Positions 26,885 through 35,547 of a stretch of 64,000 nt of DNA are shown piece after piece. How positions within the stretch are numbered: the first letter of the stretch is position 1; every line of letters begins with the position of its first letter. Origin of the DNA: Duganella sp. sic0402 (GTDB lineage: Bacteria; Pseudomonadota; Gammaproteobacteria; Burkholderiales; Burkholderiaceae_D); NCBI RefSeq assembly GCF_019219065.1, contig NZ_JAHUWK010000003.1, positions 434,001-498,000 on the forward strand, in the 5' to 3' direction. A model generated the notes under the pieces. The model made no database searches and had not been told where the DNA came from. It saw only the letters and a program-made list of their open reading frames with translations. The translations under genes and the position numbers were made by a program.

Positions 26885-27172
26885 ATGAAAAAAGGCGAAC
26901 TGATTGCAGAATTTGCGAAACGCACCGAGCTGTCCGCTGCTGCCGCCAACGGCGCAGTGAACACCCTGATCGCCATCATCACCGAACGTCTGAAAAAAGG
27001 CGACACGGTAGGCATCACCGGCTTCGGCACCTTCTCCGTAGCCAAACGCGCTGCACGTAAAGGCCGCAATCCTGCAACCGGCGAAGCGATCAAGATCGCA
27101 GCGTCGAAAACCCCGAAATTCTCGGCTGGCGCCACGCTGAAATCGGCTGTCAACCCGACGAAGAAGAAGTAA
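26885..27172 (+). CDS. HU-family DNA-binding protein
   Basis: A 95-residue nucleoid protein. The HU/IHF signature is clear: MKKGELIAEFAKRT start, GDTVGITGFGTFSV, then the DNA-binding arm RKGRNPATGEAIKI and C-terminal Lys-rich tail (NPTKKK). It has a near-perfect AAGGAGGT ribosome site and is followed by a long terminator. It binds and bends DNA without strong sequence specificity. The Lys-rich extension is modest and should not be over-read. Confidence 0.95.
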   Translation: MKKGELIAEFAKRTELSAAAANGAVNTLIAIITERLKKGDTVGITGFGTFSVAKRAARKGRNPATGEAIKIAASKTPKFSAGATLKSAVNPTKKK

Positions 27173-27216
27173 TTCTTCCGGTGTTTTAACCGCCTGTCCG
27201 GGAGGGCTGCGGTAGC

Positions 27217-27266
27217 AACGGCGGTTCATGCGGCTTAGTCCCGGCATGGCCGCCGTTTCTGTTTTT
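27217..27266 (+). terminator. Intrinsic terminator after the HU gene
   Basis: A two-part stem (AACGGCGG then CATGC, pairing with GCATG then CCGCCGTT) with a 12-base loop is followed by TCTGTTTTT. It starts 45 bases after the HU stop. Confidence 0.8.
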
Positions 27267-27345
27267 GGAGCGCCCCCTCTAGCGGCTTTTGCCGGCGCTG
27301 CGGTTATGATGGCGCATCCATCGATCACCACTAAAGGAGCACGGT

Positions 27346-27597
27346 ATGAGTTTGCAAGAACAGTTTGAACAAGCGCAGGCGGACTCGAAGAATTTGCCTG
27401 AGCGTCCGGACAACATCACGCTGCTGAAGATCTACGCCCTGTTCAAGCAGGGTTCGTCCGGCGACGCCACCGGCGAGCGCCCTGGCATGACCGACTTCGT
27501 CGCCCGCGCCAAATACGACGCCTGGGCCGAGCTGAAAGGCAAAAGCCAGGACGAAGCACAGCAGCTGTACATCGATCTGATCGAAGACCTGAAATAA
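27346..27597 (+). CDS. Acyl-CoA-binding protein (ACBP)
   Basis: An 83-residue four-helix ACBP. Conserved family residues are visible: YALFKQ (Tyr of the acyl-CoA site), SGDATGERPGM, and KYDAWAELKGKSQDEAQQLYI. AAGGAG precedes the ATG by eight bases. ACBPs bind long-chain acyl-CoA and are common in eukaryotes but patchy in bacteria; betaproteobacteria are one of the groups that have them (established). Nearby PHA genes make a role in acyl-CoA buffering plausible (inference). Confidence 0.93.
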   Translation: MSLQEQFEQAQADSKNLPERPDNITLLKIYALFKQGSSGDATGERPGMTDFVARAKYDAWAELKGKSQDEAQQLYIDLIEDLK

Positions 27598-27608
27598 AAA
27601 CGCTGGCC

Positions 27609-27634
27609 GTCATTCCCGCTTTCGCGGGAATGAC
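27609..27634. repeat. Palindromic intergenic element resembling dRS3
   Basis: A perfect 11-base stem with a four-base loop; the core ATTCCCGCTTTCGCGGGAAT fits the pattern ATTCCC-N8-GGGAAT of the neisserial dRS3 repeat and of similar dispersed palindromes in many proteobacteria. It lies 12 bases after the ACBP stop and 12 bases from the convergent PEP-CTERM stop, so it may also act as a hairpin terminator, but there is no T-run. Confidence 0.6.
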
Positions 27635-27645
27635 GCGGTTCTGAC

Positions 27646-28431
27646 TTAACGGGAACGGGCCCTGCGGCGGGCGGCAAATCCGACCAGGCCCAGGCCTGCC
27701 AGCATCATCGCGTAGGTTTCAGGCTCCGGTACCGCCGAGGTCAGGCTGAACGCGGTAATCCGCTGGTCAGCATCGGTACCGCCTATGCCGCCGGTGAAGC
27801 CGACATACATGGTGCTGCCGAAACGGGTAGCCAGGTTGACCGTCGCGCTGTCGCTGATATTGTAGGTGGTGCCGGTGCTGAGGTCGGTCAGGGTGCCGTT
27901 CATGGTCAGCACATGCGTGGCAGCGTTGTAGCTGACGGTCTGGGTGCCGGTCACGTTATTGGAGGCGCCAAGGCTGAACGGCGCCTGGTCCAGGCCCTGC
28001 ACCTTGCCATCAACGCTCAAGCCATATTCGTTATGCGTCCACGAGCGTATTACCGAACCCACCGCGCTCGAACCCGAGCCACCAATATTCCAGTAACCAA
28101 CGTCGCCGCCGCCGACGCCCAGCTTGTCCGTGCCGACATTCTGGAACGCCAGCGCAATGCCGTCCGCCATCTTGCCACTGTCGTTGCCTTGCAGCGAGAA
28201 CGAGAAGCTGGTGCTGAACGAGGCGCTGGTCGATACGCCCTGCGTCAGCCAGCCGGCGCCCGAAATGCCAGAGGCGCTGGTGCCATCGCCGGCCTGGGTC
28301 AGCTGCAATGCGCCATTCACCAGTTTGGCGCTACCGACGCGGTTCAGCTTCGACAAATCGATGACTTCAGCCGAGACAGGGATGGCGACAGCAGCGGCAG
28401 CAACAGCGGAAATGGCAAGCATGGAACGCAT
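27646..28431 (-). CDS. PEP-CTERM sorting-domain protein, L-type-lectin-like
   Basis: A 261-residue exported protein with a signal peptide (cleavage near PVSA-EVID) and a C-terminal sorting signal: VPEPETYAMMLAGLG, hydrophobic stretch, then the basic tail ARRRARSR. The middle (FSFSLQG, DGIALAFQNVG) resembles the beta-sandwich of L-type lectins. PEP-CTERM proteins are processed by exosortase and are linked to extracellular polysaccharide production (established). ATG 28431 has an AAGG site seven bases upstream. No exosortase gene is in the window. Confidence 0.87.
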   Translation of the reverse strand: MRSMLAISAVAAAAVAIPVSAEVIDLSKLNRVGSAKLVNGALQLTQAGDGTSASGISGAGWLTQGVSTSASFSTSFSFSLQGNDSGKMADGIALAFQNVGTDKLGVGGGDVGYWNIGGSGSSAVGSVIRSWTHNEYGLSVDGKVQGLDQAPFSLGASNNVTGTQTVSYNAATHVLTMNGTLTDLSTGTTYNISDSATVNLATRFGSTMYVGFTGGIGGTDADQRITAFSLTSAVPEPETYAMMLAGLGLVGFAARRRARSR

Positions 28432-28521
28432 GGGCAATCCTTGATAGATAATATTCAAGAATTATACCTATGCTTTCCTTATTTGCAATTAGCTTTCCCT
28501 ATATGTAATTATCTTTTTTTT

Positions 28522-28803
28522 TCAAGAAACGAAGAGTTTGCGCATCTTTTCGCTCACCTTGGCTTCGACCTGACCCGCCATCAGGCTGATCGGGAAGCCC
28601 AGCGCGATCTGTAACTGCGCCTCGTTTGGTCGCAGGGTCAGCGCGCCATTCACGCCGCTGCGCTCGAAGCGCAATACGTCATCGCTGTCCCAACGGCACG
28701 CCAGTTCGAATTGTTCGGCCAGCTTATCGGCCACTTGCTGCGCGGCCGCGCGGGCCTGCTCCGGCGCCAGCTGATGTTGCTGGACGATGTAGATGTCCGC
28801 CAT
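28522..28803 (-). CDS. Polyhydroxyalkanoic acid system family protein
   Basis: A 93-residue protein resembling the small PHA_gran_rgn family. ATG 28803 has a strong AGGAGA site; the open frame extends 33 codons upstream without support. Recognisable are an N-terminal helix (HQLAPEQARAAAQQVADKLAEQ), then WDSDDVLRFERSGVNG and a short amphipathic C-terminus. Members occur near PHA genes and are thought to associate with granules; the mechanism is unknown. A PHB depolymerase gene lies 2 kb away. Confidence 0.8.
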   Translation of the reverse strand: MADIYIVQQHQLAPEQARAAAQQVADKLAEQFELACRWDSDDVLRFERSGVNGALTLRPNEAQLQIALGFPISLMAGQVEAKVSEKMRKLFVS

Positions 28804-28911
28804 GCGGCTCTCCTGCTCAGTAAACAAAGGCGCCATGATGCCAGTTGCACCGGCGTCGCGCCAGTCTGCAAAGGCTGCGGCGATATGTGTCGCGTTCCTC
28901 AAATGTATTTG

Positions 28912-28932
28912 CTTATATGTATTGTATATAAG
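28912..28932. promoter_or_regulatory. Inverted repeat upstream of fdxA promoter
   Basis: CTTATAT-N7-ATATAAG is a perfect 7-base inverted repeat ending six bases before the -35 box of the fdxA promoter. It is a candidate operator or a simple AT-rich cruciform. Confidence 0.3.
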
Positions 28933-28938
28933 CGCAAT

Positions 28939-28967
28939 TTGTGAGAAATAGCGAATTACCTTAAAAT
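28939..28967 (+). promoter_or_regulatory. Sigma-70 promoter of fdxA
   Basis: TTGTGA and TAAAAT are separated by exactly 17 bases, about 75 bases upstream of the fdxA start. The geometry is right and both boxes are close to consensus. Confidence 0.65.
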
Positions 28968-29042
28968 ACAGTGCTTTGCCGAGGTTAGCCAGGCACTTCC
29001 CCGCCGCCGACGCCGCTGCACACCAACATTGATAGGACTGTT

Positions 29043-29366
29043 ATGACCCACGTTGTCACCGAATCTTGCATCGCTTGCCGTTATACGGACTGCGTCGATG
29101 TTTGCCCGGTAGATTGTTTCCGCCAAGGCCCGAACTTCCTCGCCATCGATCCTGACGAGTGCATCGACTGCGCTGTCTGCGTGGCTGAGTGCCCGGTCAA
29201 CGCGATTTATGCTGAAGAAGACGTCCCAGGCGACCAACAGCAATTCATCAAGATCAACGTCGATCTGGCACGTCACTGGCCTTCGATCACCAAGACTGTC
29301 GCGCCGCTGCCGGACGCAGAACAGTTCAAGGACGTCAAAGAAAAACTGCAACTGCTGGTGCGCTAA
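29043..29366 (+). CDS. fdxA: 7Fe ferredoxin FdxA
   Basis: A 107-residue soluble ferredoxin. The N-terminal cluster pattern CIACRYTDCVDVCPVDC and the second CIDCAVCVAECP supply ligands for one 3Fe-4S and one 4Fe-4S cluster; an FdxA-type C-terminal extension of about 50 residues follows. It carries electrons in the cytoplasm. A ferredoxin-NADP reductase gene starts 36 bases downstream, so the two probably form a redox pair and an operon, closed by the terminator at 30497. Confidence 0.95.
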   Translation: MTHVVTESCIACRYTDCVDVCPVDCFRQGPNFLAIDPDECIDCAVCVAECPVNAIYAEEDVPGDQQQFIKINVDLARHWPSITKTVAPLPDAEQFKDVKEKLQLLVR

Positions 29367-29402
29367 GCCGCCACCATCATTGAAATCACAGGAAAACCAC
29401 GT

Positions 29403-30470
29403 ATGAATAGTACCGTTACACCTACTGGCGTCATCGAAACCGATGCCGTCATCATTGGCGCCGGCCCGGTCGGCCTGTTCCAGGTCTTCGAACTCGGCCT
29501 GCTGGAAATCAAAGCCCACGTGATCGATTCGCTGGGCGCCGTAGGCGGTCAATGCGTGGAACTGTATCCTGACAAACCGATCTACGACATCCCTGCCGTG
29601 CCATCGTGCACCGGCCAGGAACTGACCGACAACCTGCTGAAGCAGATCGAACCGTTCGATCCAACCTTCCACCTGGGCCAGGAAGTGACCAAGGTCGAGC
29701 GCCGCGACGACGGCCGCTTCGACGTGGAAACCACGCTGGGCACCAAGTTCCTGACCAAGACCATCTTCATCGCTGCCGGCGTGGGTTCGTTCCAGGCGCG
29801 CACGCTGAAGGTAGACGGCATCGAAGTGTTCGAAGGCTCGCAGCTGCACTACAAGGTCAAAGACCCGGCGCAGTTCGAAGGCAAGAACCTGGTCATCTGC
29901 GGCGGCGGCGACTCCGCGCTGGACTGGGCGCTGAACTTTGTCGGCAAGGCCGAGTCGGTGGTGCTGCTGCACCGCCGTGAAGACTTCCGCGCCGCGCCAG
30001 CATCGGTCGCCAAAATGAAAGCGCTGTGCGACGACTACGAAATGCAGCTGCTGGTCGGCACCGCCACCGGTTACGAAACCGACGACGCCGGCAAGCTGAA
30101 CCACCTGAAAGTGACCGCAGCCGACGGCGTGACCCGCCGCGTGCCGCTGGACATGCTGCTGGTGTTCTACGGCCTGTCGCCAAAACTGGGCCCGATCGCC
30201 GAGTGGGGCCTGGATATCGAGCGCCGCCAGCTGAAAGTGCAGGACACCGAGAAGTTTGAAACCAACGTGCCGGGCATCTTCGCAGTGGGCGACATCAACA
30301 CCTACCCAGGCAAGAAAAAGCTGATCCTGTCGGGCTTCCACGAAGCCGCGCTGGCCGCTTTCGGCGCCGCGCCGTACATCTTCCCGGACAAGAAAATCCA
30401 CATGCAGTACACCACCACCTCGCCGAAACTGCACAAGGTGCTGGGCGTGGAAACCCCGGTCTTCGACTAA
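29403..30470 (+). CDS. Ferredoxin-NADP reductase, thioredoxin-reductase type
   Basis: A 355-residue homodimeric flavoprotein of the TrxR-like FNR class. FAD motif GAGPVG lies near residue 19, the NADP motif [11 protein letters not shown] near 167, and the C-terminal FAD segment [15 protein letters not shown] near 295. No redox-active CxxC is present between the domains, which separates it from thioredoxin reductase. An AGGAAA site precedes ATG 29403. It directly follows fdxA, its likely electron partner. Confidence 0.93.
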   Translation: MNSTVTPTGVIETDAVIIGAGPVGLFQVFELGLLEIKAHVIDSLGAVGGQCVELYPDKPIYDIPAVPSCTGQELTDNLLKQIEPFDPTFHLGQEVTKVERRDDGRFDVETTLGTKFLTKTIFIAAGVGSFQARTLKVDGIEVFEGSQLHYKVKDPAQFEGKNLVICGGGDSALDWALNFVGKAESVVLLHRREDFRAAPASVAKMKALCDDYEMQLLVGTATGYETDDAGKLNHLKVTAADGVTRRVPLDMLLVFYGLSPKLGPIAEWGLDIERRQLKVQDTEKFETNVPGIFAVGDINTYPGKKKLILSGFHEAALAAFGAAPYIFPDKKIHMQYTTTSPKLHKVLGVETPVFD

Positions 30471-30496
30471 GCCTCAGGCAAGCAACAGTCCTACAG

Positions 30497-30523
30497 AAAA
30501 GCAGCGGAAACGCTGCTTTTTTT
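30497..30523 (+). terminator. Intrinsic terminator after fdxA-FNR
   Basis: A 10-base stem (AAAAGCAGCG / CGCTGCTTTT) with a GAAA tetraloop is followed by a T-run. It lies 26 bases after the reductase stop. Confidence 0.92.
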
Positions 30524-30650
30524 ATGCCCGCAGAGGTATTATCTTTTCTTACAAGATTGCCTGTGGATAGTACGTAGGCTTGCCCGGGGGCACCTGCAAA
30601 TGCTTTACGTCAAAAACACAGCACCTATAAACTGGCTTATGATGTGCGTA

Positions 30651-30667
30651 TTGGTGCACCGCACCAA
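30651..30667. promoter_or_regulatory. Inverted repeat upstream of the PHB depolymerase
   Basis: TTGGTGC-ACC-GCACCAA is a perfect 7-base inverted repeat ending 23 bases before the start codon, between a weak promoter candidate (TTTACG 30604 / TATAAA 30626) and the gene. Its position suits a repressor site. Confidence 0.4.
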
Positions 30668-30690
30668 GCCTATAAAAATCGGGATGCCTT

Positions 30691-31926
30691 ATGCTCTACC
30701 AACTCCATGAAATGCAACGCACCTTTCTGACCCCGCTGATGCAGTGGGCGGAGGCGTCGTCCAAGCTGTTCACCAATCCGGTATCGCCATTGGCGCACAC
30801 GCCGTTCTCGCAGCGCATTGCTGCCGGCTACGAGCTGATGTACCGCCTGGGCAAGGATTACGAAAAGCCGGCATTCGAGATCGACAGCACCGAGATCAAG
30901 GGCGAGACGGTAGGCATCATCGAACACGTGGCGGTCAACAAACCGTTCTGCCGCCTGATCCACTTCAAGAAAGACATGGACGACAAGAAGTTGAAGGCGC
31001 TGAAACAGCCGACCGTGCTGCTGGTCGCGCCGCTGTCGGGCCACCATTCGACGCTGCTGCGCGACACCGTGCGCGGGCTGCTGGTCGATCACGACGTCTA
31101 CATCACCGACTGGACCGACGCGCGCATGGTGCCGCTGTCGGCCGGCCCCTTCCATCTGGACGACTACATCTACTACGTGCAGGACTTCATCCGCGCGCTC
31201 GGCCCGAATGTGCATGTGATCTCGGTCTGTCAGCCGACCGTGCCGGTGCTGGCGGCGATCTCGCTGATGGCCTCGGACAACGATCCGCAACTGCCGAAGA
31301 CCATGACCATGATGGGCGGCCCGATCGATCCGCGCAAATCGCCGACCGCCGTCAACAACCTGGCCACCGAGAAGAAGTTCTCGTGGTTTGAAAACACCGT
31401 GATCTATCCGGTGCCGCCGAACTATCCGGGCTTTGGCCGCAAGGTCTATCCGGGCTTCCTGCAGCACGCTGGCTTCATCGCCATGAATCCCGGCCGCCAC
31501 GCGCAAAGCCACCGCGACTTTTACGACCACCTGGTCAAGGGCGACGAGGAAACCGCCGAAGCGCACCGCAAGTTCTACGACGAATACAACGCCGTGCTGG
31601 ACATGCCGGCCGAGTACTACCTGGACACCATCAAGACCGTGTTCCAGGACTTCGCGCTGCCGCGTGGCGAATGGCTGGTGGGCGGCAAGCTGGTGCAGCC
31701 GGCCGACATCAAGACTGTGGCCTTGTTCACGGTGGAAGGCGAGCTGGATGACATTTCCGGCGCCGGCCAGACGCAAGCCGCGCACGACCTGTGCACCGGC
31801 ATTCCGGCCGATATGCAGGAAGACTTCGTGACACCAGGCGCCGGCCACTACGGCATCTTCTCAGGCCGCCGCTGGCGCGAAATGGTCTGCCCGAAAATTA
31901 CCGCCTTCATCAAGAAGCACGGTTAA
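30691..31926 (+). CDS. phaZ: Intracellular polyhydroxyalkanoate (PHB) depolymerase
   Basis: A 411-residue alpha/beta-hydrolase without signal peptide. The nucleophile elbow is VISVCQPT with Cys180 instead of Ser, as in PhaZ enzymes of the Cupriavidus intracellular type; the likely Asp (VEGELDDISG) and His (GAGHYGIFSG) follow in order. It degrades stored poly-3-hydroxybutyrate granules in the cytoplasm. It is a single-gene unit closed by a 19-base-stem terminator. An inverted repeat just upstream may be its operator. Confidence 0.92.
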   Translation: MLYQLHEMQRTFLTPLMQWAEASSKLFTNPVSPLAHTPFSQRIAAGYELMYRLGKDYEKPAFEIDSTEIKGETVGIIEHVAVNKPFCRLIHFKKDMDDKKLKALKQPTVLLVAPLSGHHSTLLRDTVRGLLVDHDVYITDWTDARMVPLSAGPFHLDDYIYYVQDFIRALGPNVHVISVCQPTVPVLAAISLMASDNDPQLPKTMTMMGGPIDPRKSPTAVNNLATEKKFSWFENTVIYPVPPNYPGFGRKVYPGFLQHAGFIAMNPGRHAQSHRDFYDHLVKGDEETAEAHRKFYDEYNAVLDMPAEYYLDTIKTVFQDFALPRGEWLVGGKLVQPADIKTVALFTVEGELDDISGAGQTQAAHDLCTGIPADMQEDFVTPGAGHYGIFSGRRWREMVCPKITAFIKKHG

Positions 31927-31933
31927 TCAAAAG

Positions 31934-31986
31934 CGCCCTGTGTGCTGCGACGCCTAAGATCGTCGCAGCACACAGGGCGTTTTTTT
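31934..31986 (+). terminator. Intrinsic terminator with 19-base perfect stem
   Basis: The stem halves at 31934-31952 and 31961-31979 are perfectly complementary (begin CGCCCTGTGTGC, end GCACACAGGGCG) around an eight-base loop, followed by T7. It lies seven bases after the phaZ stop. Confidence 0.95.
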
Positions 31987-31992
31987 AAAACT

Positions 31993-32017
31993 AAATACAT
32001 CATACTGTGATATATTT
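31993..32017. promoter_or_regulatory. Putative MarR operator overlapping its own translation start region
   Basis: AAATACATCA-TACTG-TGATATATTT is an inverted repeat matching at nine of ten positions with a five-base spacer. It abuts the GGAGG at 32018-32022, with the ATG at 32024, in the typical place for autorepression by a dimeric MarR protein. Confidence 0.6.
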
Positions 32018-32023
32018 GGAGGT

Positions 32024-32434
32024 ATGACCTCCTCCAAACTCAGCAAAGCGGACTTCAACGCCCTCTCCGAATTCCGCTACCAGATGCGCCGTTTCGAGCG
32101 CTTTTCCGAAGATGTAGTGCAGGCTCAGGGCATCACGCCGCTGCAATACCTGCTGCTGCTGCACATCAAGGGCTACCCGGACCGCGACTGGGCCACGGTG
32201 GGAGAACTGGCCGAACGCCTGCAAGCCAAGCACCACGGCGTGGTCGCGTTGATCACGCGCTGCGAAGCCATGGGCCTGGTCGAACGCCGCCACAGCGCGA
32301 TCGACCGCCGCCGCGTGGAAGTGCACCTGCTGCGCCAAGGCGAAACCATCCTCGCCCGGCTGGCGGAACAGCACCGCGTTGAGCTGCTGTCGCTGCAAGG
32401 CGTGTTCACCATACCGAATCTCCATCATGAATAA
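32024..32434 (+). CDS. MarR-family transcriptional regulator
   Basis: A 136-residue winged-helix regulator: VGELAERLQAKHHGVVALITRCEAMGLVERR forms the recognition helix region and SAIDRRRVEVHL the wing. GGAGG stands only one base before the ATG, an unusually short spacing for that start. The gene overlaps the chloride-channel gene by eight bases, so the two are translationally linked and the channel is the likely target. The effector ligand is unknown. Confidence 0.88.
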   Translation: MTSSKLSKADFNALSEFRYQMRRFERFSEDVVQAQGITPLQYLLLLHIKGYPDRDWATVGELAERLQAKHHGVVALITRCEAMGLVERRHSAIDRRRVEVHLLRQGETILARLAEQHRVELLSLQGVFTIPNLHHE

Positions 32435-34190
32435 CTACGATAGCCGCCGCGACTTCGACGGCCAGGCCAGGCTGCTGCTGATCACCAGCATCGCCGCCGT
32501 GGTCGGCGCCGTCAGCACCGTCACCGCCGACCTGCTGCTGCATGCGATCCGCTTCTTCACCAACCTGTTCTTCTTTCAGAAACTATCCACCGCCTTCACT
32601 TCGCCTGCCTTGCACACACTGGGCGCGTGGGTCATCGCGGTGCCGGTCATCGGCGGCCTGATCATCGGCCTGATCGCCCGCTACGGCTCGGAAGCGATAC
32701 GCGGCCACGGCATCCCGGAAGCCATCGAAGCCATCCTGTTCAAGAAAAGCACCATGTCGCCCAAGGTCGCGGTATTGAAGCCGCTGGCTTCCGGCATCGC
32801 CATCGGCAGCGGCGGCCCGTTCGGCGCCGAAGGCCCGATCATCATGACCGGCGGCGCGGTTGGTTCGCTGATCGCCCAGCACTTCCACCTGAGCGCCGCC
32901 GAACGCAAGGCGCTGCTGGTGGCGGGCGCCACCGCCGGCATGACCGCCGTCTTCGGCACGCCAATCGCGGCGGTGCTACTGGCGGTCGAGCTGCTGCTGT
33001 TTGAACTGCGCCCGCGCAGCCTGGCGCCAGTGGCCATCGCCTGCGCGGTAGCGGGCTTCCTGCGACCGCTGCTGATCGAAAGCGGGCCGCTATTCCCGCT
33101 GCATACCGAAGCACTGCCGCCGTCAGCGCTGATCTCCTGTTTGATCGCCGGCGTGTTGTGCGGCATGCTGGCCTGGCTGCTGTCCACTGCGCTGTACCGC
33201 GTCGAAGACGGCTTTCACAAGCTGCCGGTGCACTGGATGTGGTGGCCGGCCATTGGCGGGCTGGCAATCGGCATCGGCGGGTATGTCGAGCCGCGCGCGC
33301 TGGGCGTCGGCTACGACGTCATCGCCGACCTGTTGAATAACCACATGGCCGCTGCGGCCATTCTGAGCCTGCTGATCGTCAAGGCCGTGATCTGGCTGCT
33401 GGCGCTCGGCTCAGGTACATCCGGCGGCGTGCTGGCGCCGCTGCTGATGCTGGGCGCAGGCCTGGGCGCGGTGCTCGGCCCTTACCTGCCGGGCGGCGAA
33501 CCAGCCGTGTGGCCGCTGGTGTTCATGGCCGCCACGCTGGGCGGCATGATGCGCGCGCCGGTGATGGCGGTGGTGTTCGCCTTCGAGCTGACGCACGACG
33601 CCAACGCCCTGCTGCCGGTGCTGGCCACGGCCACCGTGGCCTATGCGTTCACGGTCGCCACCATGCACCGCTCCATCCTGACCGAGAAGATTGCCCGGCG
33701 CGGCCACCACATCTACCGCGAATACGGCATCGACCCGATGGAGCGCCACAGCGTGGCCGAAGTCATGACCAGCAGCGTCGACACCATCAGCGCCGACGCG
33801 CTGATCGAAGACGTGGTGCGCACGCACTTCCACGCCCATCCACGCCACCGCGCCTACCCGGTGGTGCGCGATGCTGTACTGGTCGGCATGCTGGACCGCG
33901 CTGGCATCAACAGCAAGCCAGGCGCACAGCGCGTCGGCGAACTGTTCGGCGTCAACGTGCCGATTGTCGCGCTGGCCGATGAAACCTGCCGTACGCTGGC
34001 CTCGCGGCTGGCGGTGCATGGCGTCGGCCGGCTGCCTGTGGTGGCCGACATGCAGTCGCGCCGGCTGATCGGTATCGTCAGCACCAGCGACTTGATGAAG
34101 CCCGCCCTCAGCCTGCACGACGAGGAATTGCAGCGGCAAACCGTGCGCCGGGTGAGGTTTTTCGGTAAGCCGGGCGCAGATATCGGATAA
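32427..34190 (+). CDS. ClC-family chloride channel/transporter with CBS domains
   Basis: A 587-residue inner-membrane protein from ATG 32427, which lies inside the last codons of the MarR gene. Selectivity-filter segments of ClC proteins are present: GSGGPFGAEGPI, GTSGGVLAPLLMLGAG and GGMMRAPVMAVVFAFE. About 12 membrane helices fill residues 15-430. The C-terminal 150 residues carry two CBS-like repeats (VAEVMTSSVDTISADAL; LPVVADMQSRRLIGIVSTSD), which bind nucleotides in other members. Whether it is a channel or an H+/Cl- exchanger is not decided here. Confidence 0.9.
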   Translation: MNNYDSRRDFDGQARLLLITSIAAVVGAVSTVTADLLLHAIRFFTNLFFFQKLSTAFTSPALHTLGAWVIAVPVIGGLIIGLIARYGSEAIRGHGIPEAIEAILFKKSTMSPKVAVLKPLASGIAIGSGGPFGAEGPIIMTGGAVGSLIAQHFHLSAAERKALLVAGATAGMTAVFGTPIAAVLLAVELLLFELRPRSLAPVAIACAVAGFLRPLLIESGPLFPLHTEALPPSALISCLIAGVLCGMLAWLLSTALYRVEDGFHKLPVHWMWWPAIGGLAIGIGGYVEPRALGVGYDVIADLLNNHMAAAAILSLLIVKAVIWLLALGSGTSGGVLAPLLMLGAGLGAVLGPYLPGGEPAVWPLVFMAATLGGMMRAPVMAVVFAFELTHDANALLPVLATATVAYAFTVATMHRSILTEKIARRGHHIYREYGIDPMERHSVAEVMTSSVDTISADALIEDVVRTHFHAHPRHRAYPVVRDAVLVGMLDRAGINSKPGAQRVGELFGVNVPIVALADETCRTLASRLAVHGVGRLPVVADMQSRRLIGIVSTSDLMKPALSLHDEELQRQTVRRVRFFGKPGADIG

Positions 34191-34218
34191 TGTCGTTTTT
34201 GCCTGATGTTAGCTCGCC

Positions 34219-34893
34219 GTGCCCACCGATCCTACCCTTGCCGACCGCATCGAAGATGTCCTGCCGCAGACGCAATGCACCAAATGCGGCTATGAGGGCT
34301 GCCGTCCGTATGCGGAAGCCATAGCGGACGGCGCGGCCGAGATCAACCAATGCCCGCCCGGCGGCGCCGAGGGCATCGCCCGGCTGTCGTCAGTCACCGG
34401 CCGCAAGGTGATTCCGCTGAATCCGGTCAACGGGCTGGAACGGCCGCGCGCGGTAGCCTATATCGACGAATCGCTGTGCATCGGCTGCACGCTGTGCATC
34501 CAGGCCTGCCCGGTGGACGCGATTGTCGGCGCGGGCAAGCTGATGCACACCATAGTGCCGTCGCTGTGCACCGGCTGCGATCTGTGCGTGGCGCCCTGCC
34601 CGGTCGATTGCATCGTCATGTACCCGGTCACCGAAACCACCGGCTGGGCCGCATGGGCGCCAGCCGACGCCAACGCGGCGCGCGAACGCCACGACTTCCG
34701 CAACTTCCGCCTCAAGCGCGACAAGGAAGAAAACGACGCCCGCCTGGCCGACAAAGCCAAGGCAAAGATGGAAAAAGTGAATACCATCGATCCCGCCGAC
34801 GCCGAATCGGCCGCCGCGCTGGAACGCAAGCGCGCCATCATCGCCGCCGCCATGGAGCGCGCGCGCCTGAAAAAAGAATCCGAGAACAAATGA
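34219..34893 (+). CDS. rsxB: RnfB/RsxB-like ferredoxin, electron transport complex subunit
   Basis: A 224-residue iron-sulfur protein with a GTG start. An N-terminal 4Fe-4S domain ([13 protein letters not shown], then CPPGG) is followed by two ferredoxin motifs ([15 protein letters not shown] and [15 protein letters not shown]) and a charged coiled-coil tail. It lacks the N-terminal membrane helix of enteric RsxB and no other rnf/rsx genes are adjacent, as is common in betaproteobacteria. Its stop overlaps the endonuclease III start (ATGA), so it may supply electrons or merely be co-expressed. Confidence 0.88.
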   Translation: MPTDPTLADRIEDVLPQTQCTKCGYEGCRPYAEAIADGAAEINQCPPGGAEGIARLSSVTGRKVIPLNPVNGLERPRAVAYIDESLCIGCTLCIQACPVDAIVGAGKLMHTIVPSLCTGCDLCVAPCPVDCIVMYPVTETTGWAAWAPADANAARERHDFRNFRLKRDKEENDARLADKAKAKMEKVNTIDPADAESAAALERKRAIIAAAMERARLKKESENK

Positions 34894-35537
34894 ACGCAGC
34901 CAAACGCTACGAAATGTTTGTGCGCTTCCGCGCCGCCAATCCCAAGCCCGTCACCGAACTGGAATACACCACCCCCTTCGAGCTGCTGATCGCCGTGCTG
35001 CTGTCGGCGCAGGCGACCGACGTCGGCGTCAACAAGGCCACGCGCAAGCTGTACCCGGTGGCCAACACGCCGCAAGCGATACTGGACATGGGTGAGGAGG
35101 AATTGAAGACCTATATCCAGACCATCGGCCTGTATAAAACCAAGGGCAAGAACGTCATCGCCACCTGCAAGATTTTGATGGAGAAGCACGGCGGCGAAGT
35201 ACCGCAGGACCGCGAATCGCTGGAAGAGTTGCCGGGCGTGGGCCGCAAGACCGCCAACGTGGTGCTCAACACCGCCTTCGGCCAGCCGACGATGGCAGTG
35301 GACACGCACATCTTCCGCGTCTCCAACCGCACCGGCCTGGCGCCGGGCAAGAACGTCGACATCGTTGAACAGAAGCTGCTGAAATTCGTGCCGAAGGAAT
35401 TCCTGCACGACGCCCACCACTGGCTGATCCTGCATGGCCGCTACACCTGCAAGGCGCGCAAGCCGGAGTGCTGGAACTGCATGCAGATCGACCTGTGCGA
35501 CTACCGCGCCAAAACGCTGGCACCGGCCGGCGCCTGA
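34890..35537 (+). CDS. nth: Endonuclease III
   Basis: A 215-residue base-excision-repair glycosylase/AP lyase for oxidised pyrimidines. The start at ATG 34890 overlaps the RsxB stop by four bases; the frame is open further upstream but that is the shadow of rsxB. Visible are the helix-hairpin-helix [12 protein letters not shown] with its catalytic Lys, the catalytic Asp in [11 protein letters not shown], and the C-terminal 4Fe-4S loop C-x6-C-x2-C-x5-C ([15 protein letters not shown]). Confidence 0.96.
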   Translation: MNAAKRYEMFVRFRAANPKPVTELEYTTPFELLIAVLLSAQATDVGVNKATRKLYPVANTPQAILDMGEEELKTYIQTIGLYKTKGKNVIATCKILMEKHGGEVPQDRESLEELPGVGRKTANVVLNTAFGQPTMAVDTHIFRVSNRTGLAPGKNVDIVEQKLLKFVPKEFLHDAHHWLILHGRYTCKARKPECWNCMQIDLCDYRAKTLAPAGA

Positions 35538-35547
35538 TGCGCCGGGC

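Noticed and set aside
34219..35537. Complete Rnf/Rsx electron-transport operon
   Set aside because: Only an RsxB-like protein is present beside nth; no rsxA, C, D, G or E genes are visible.
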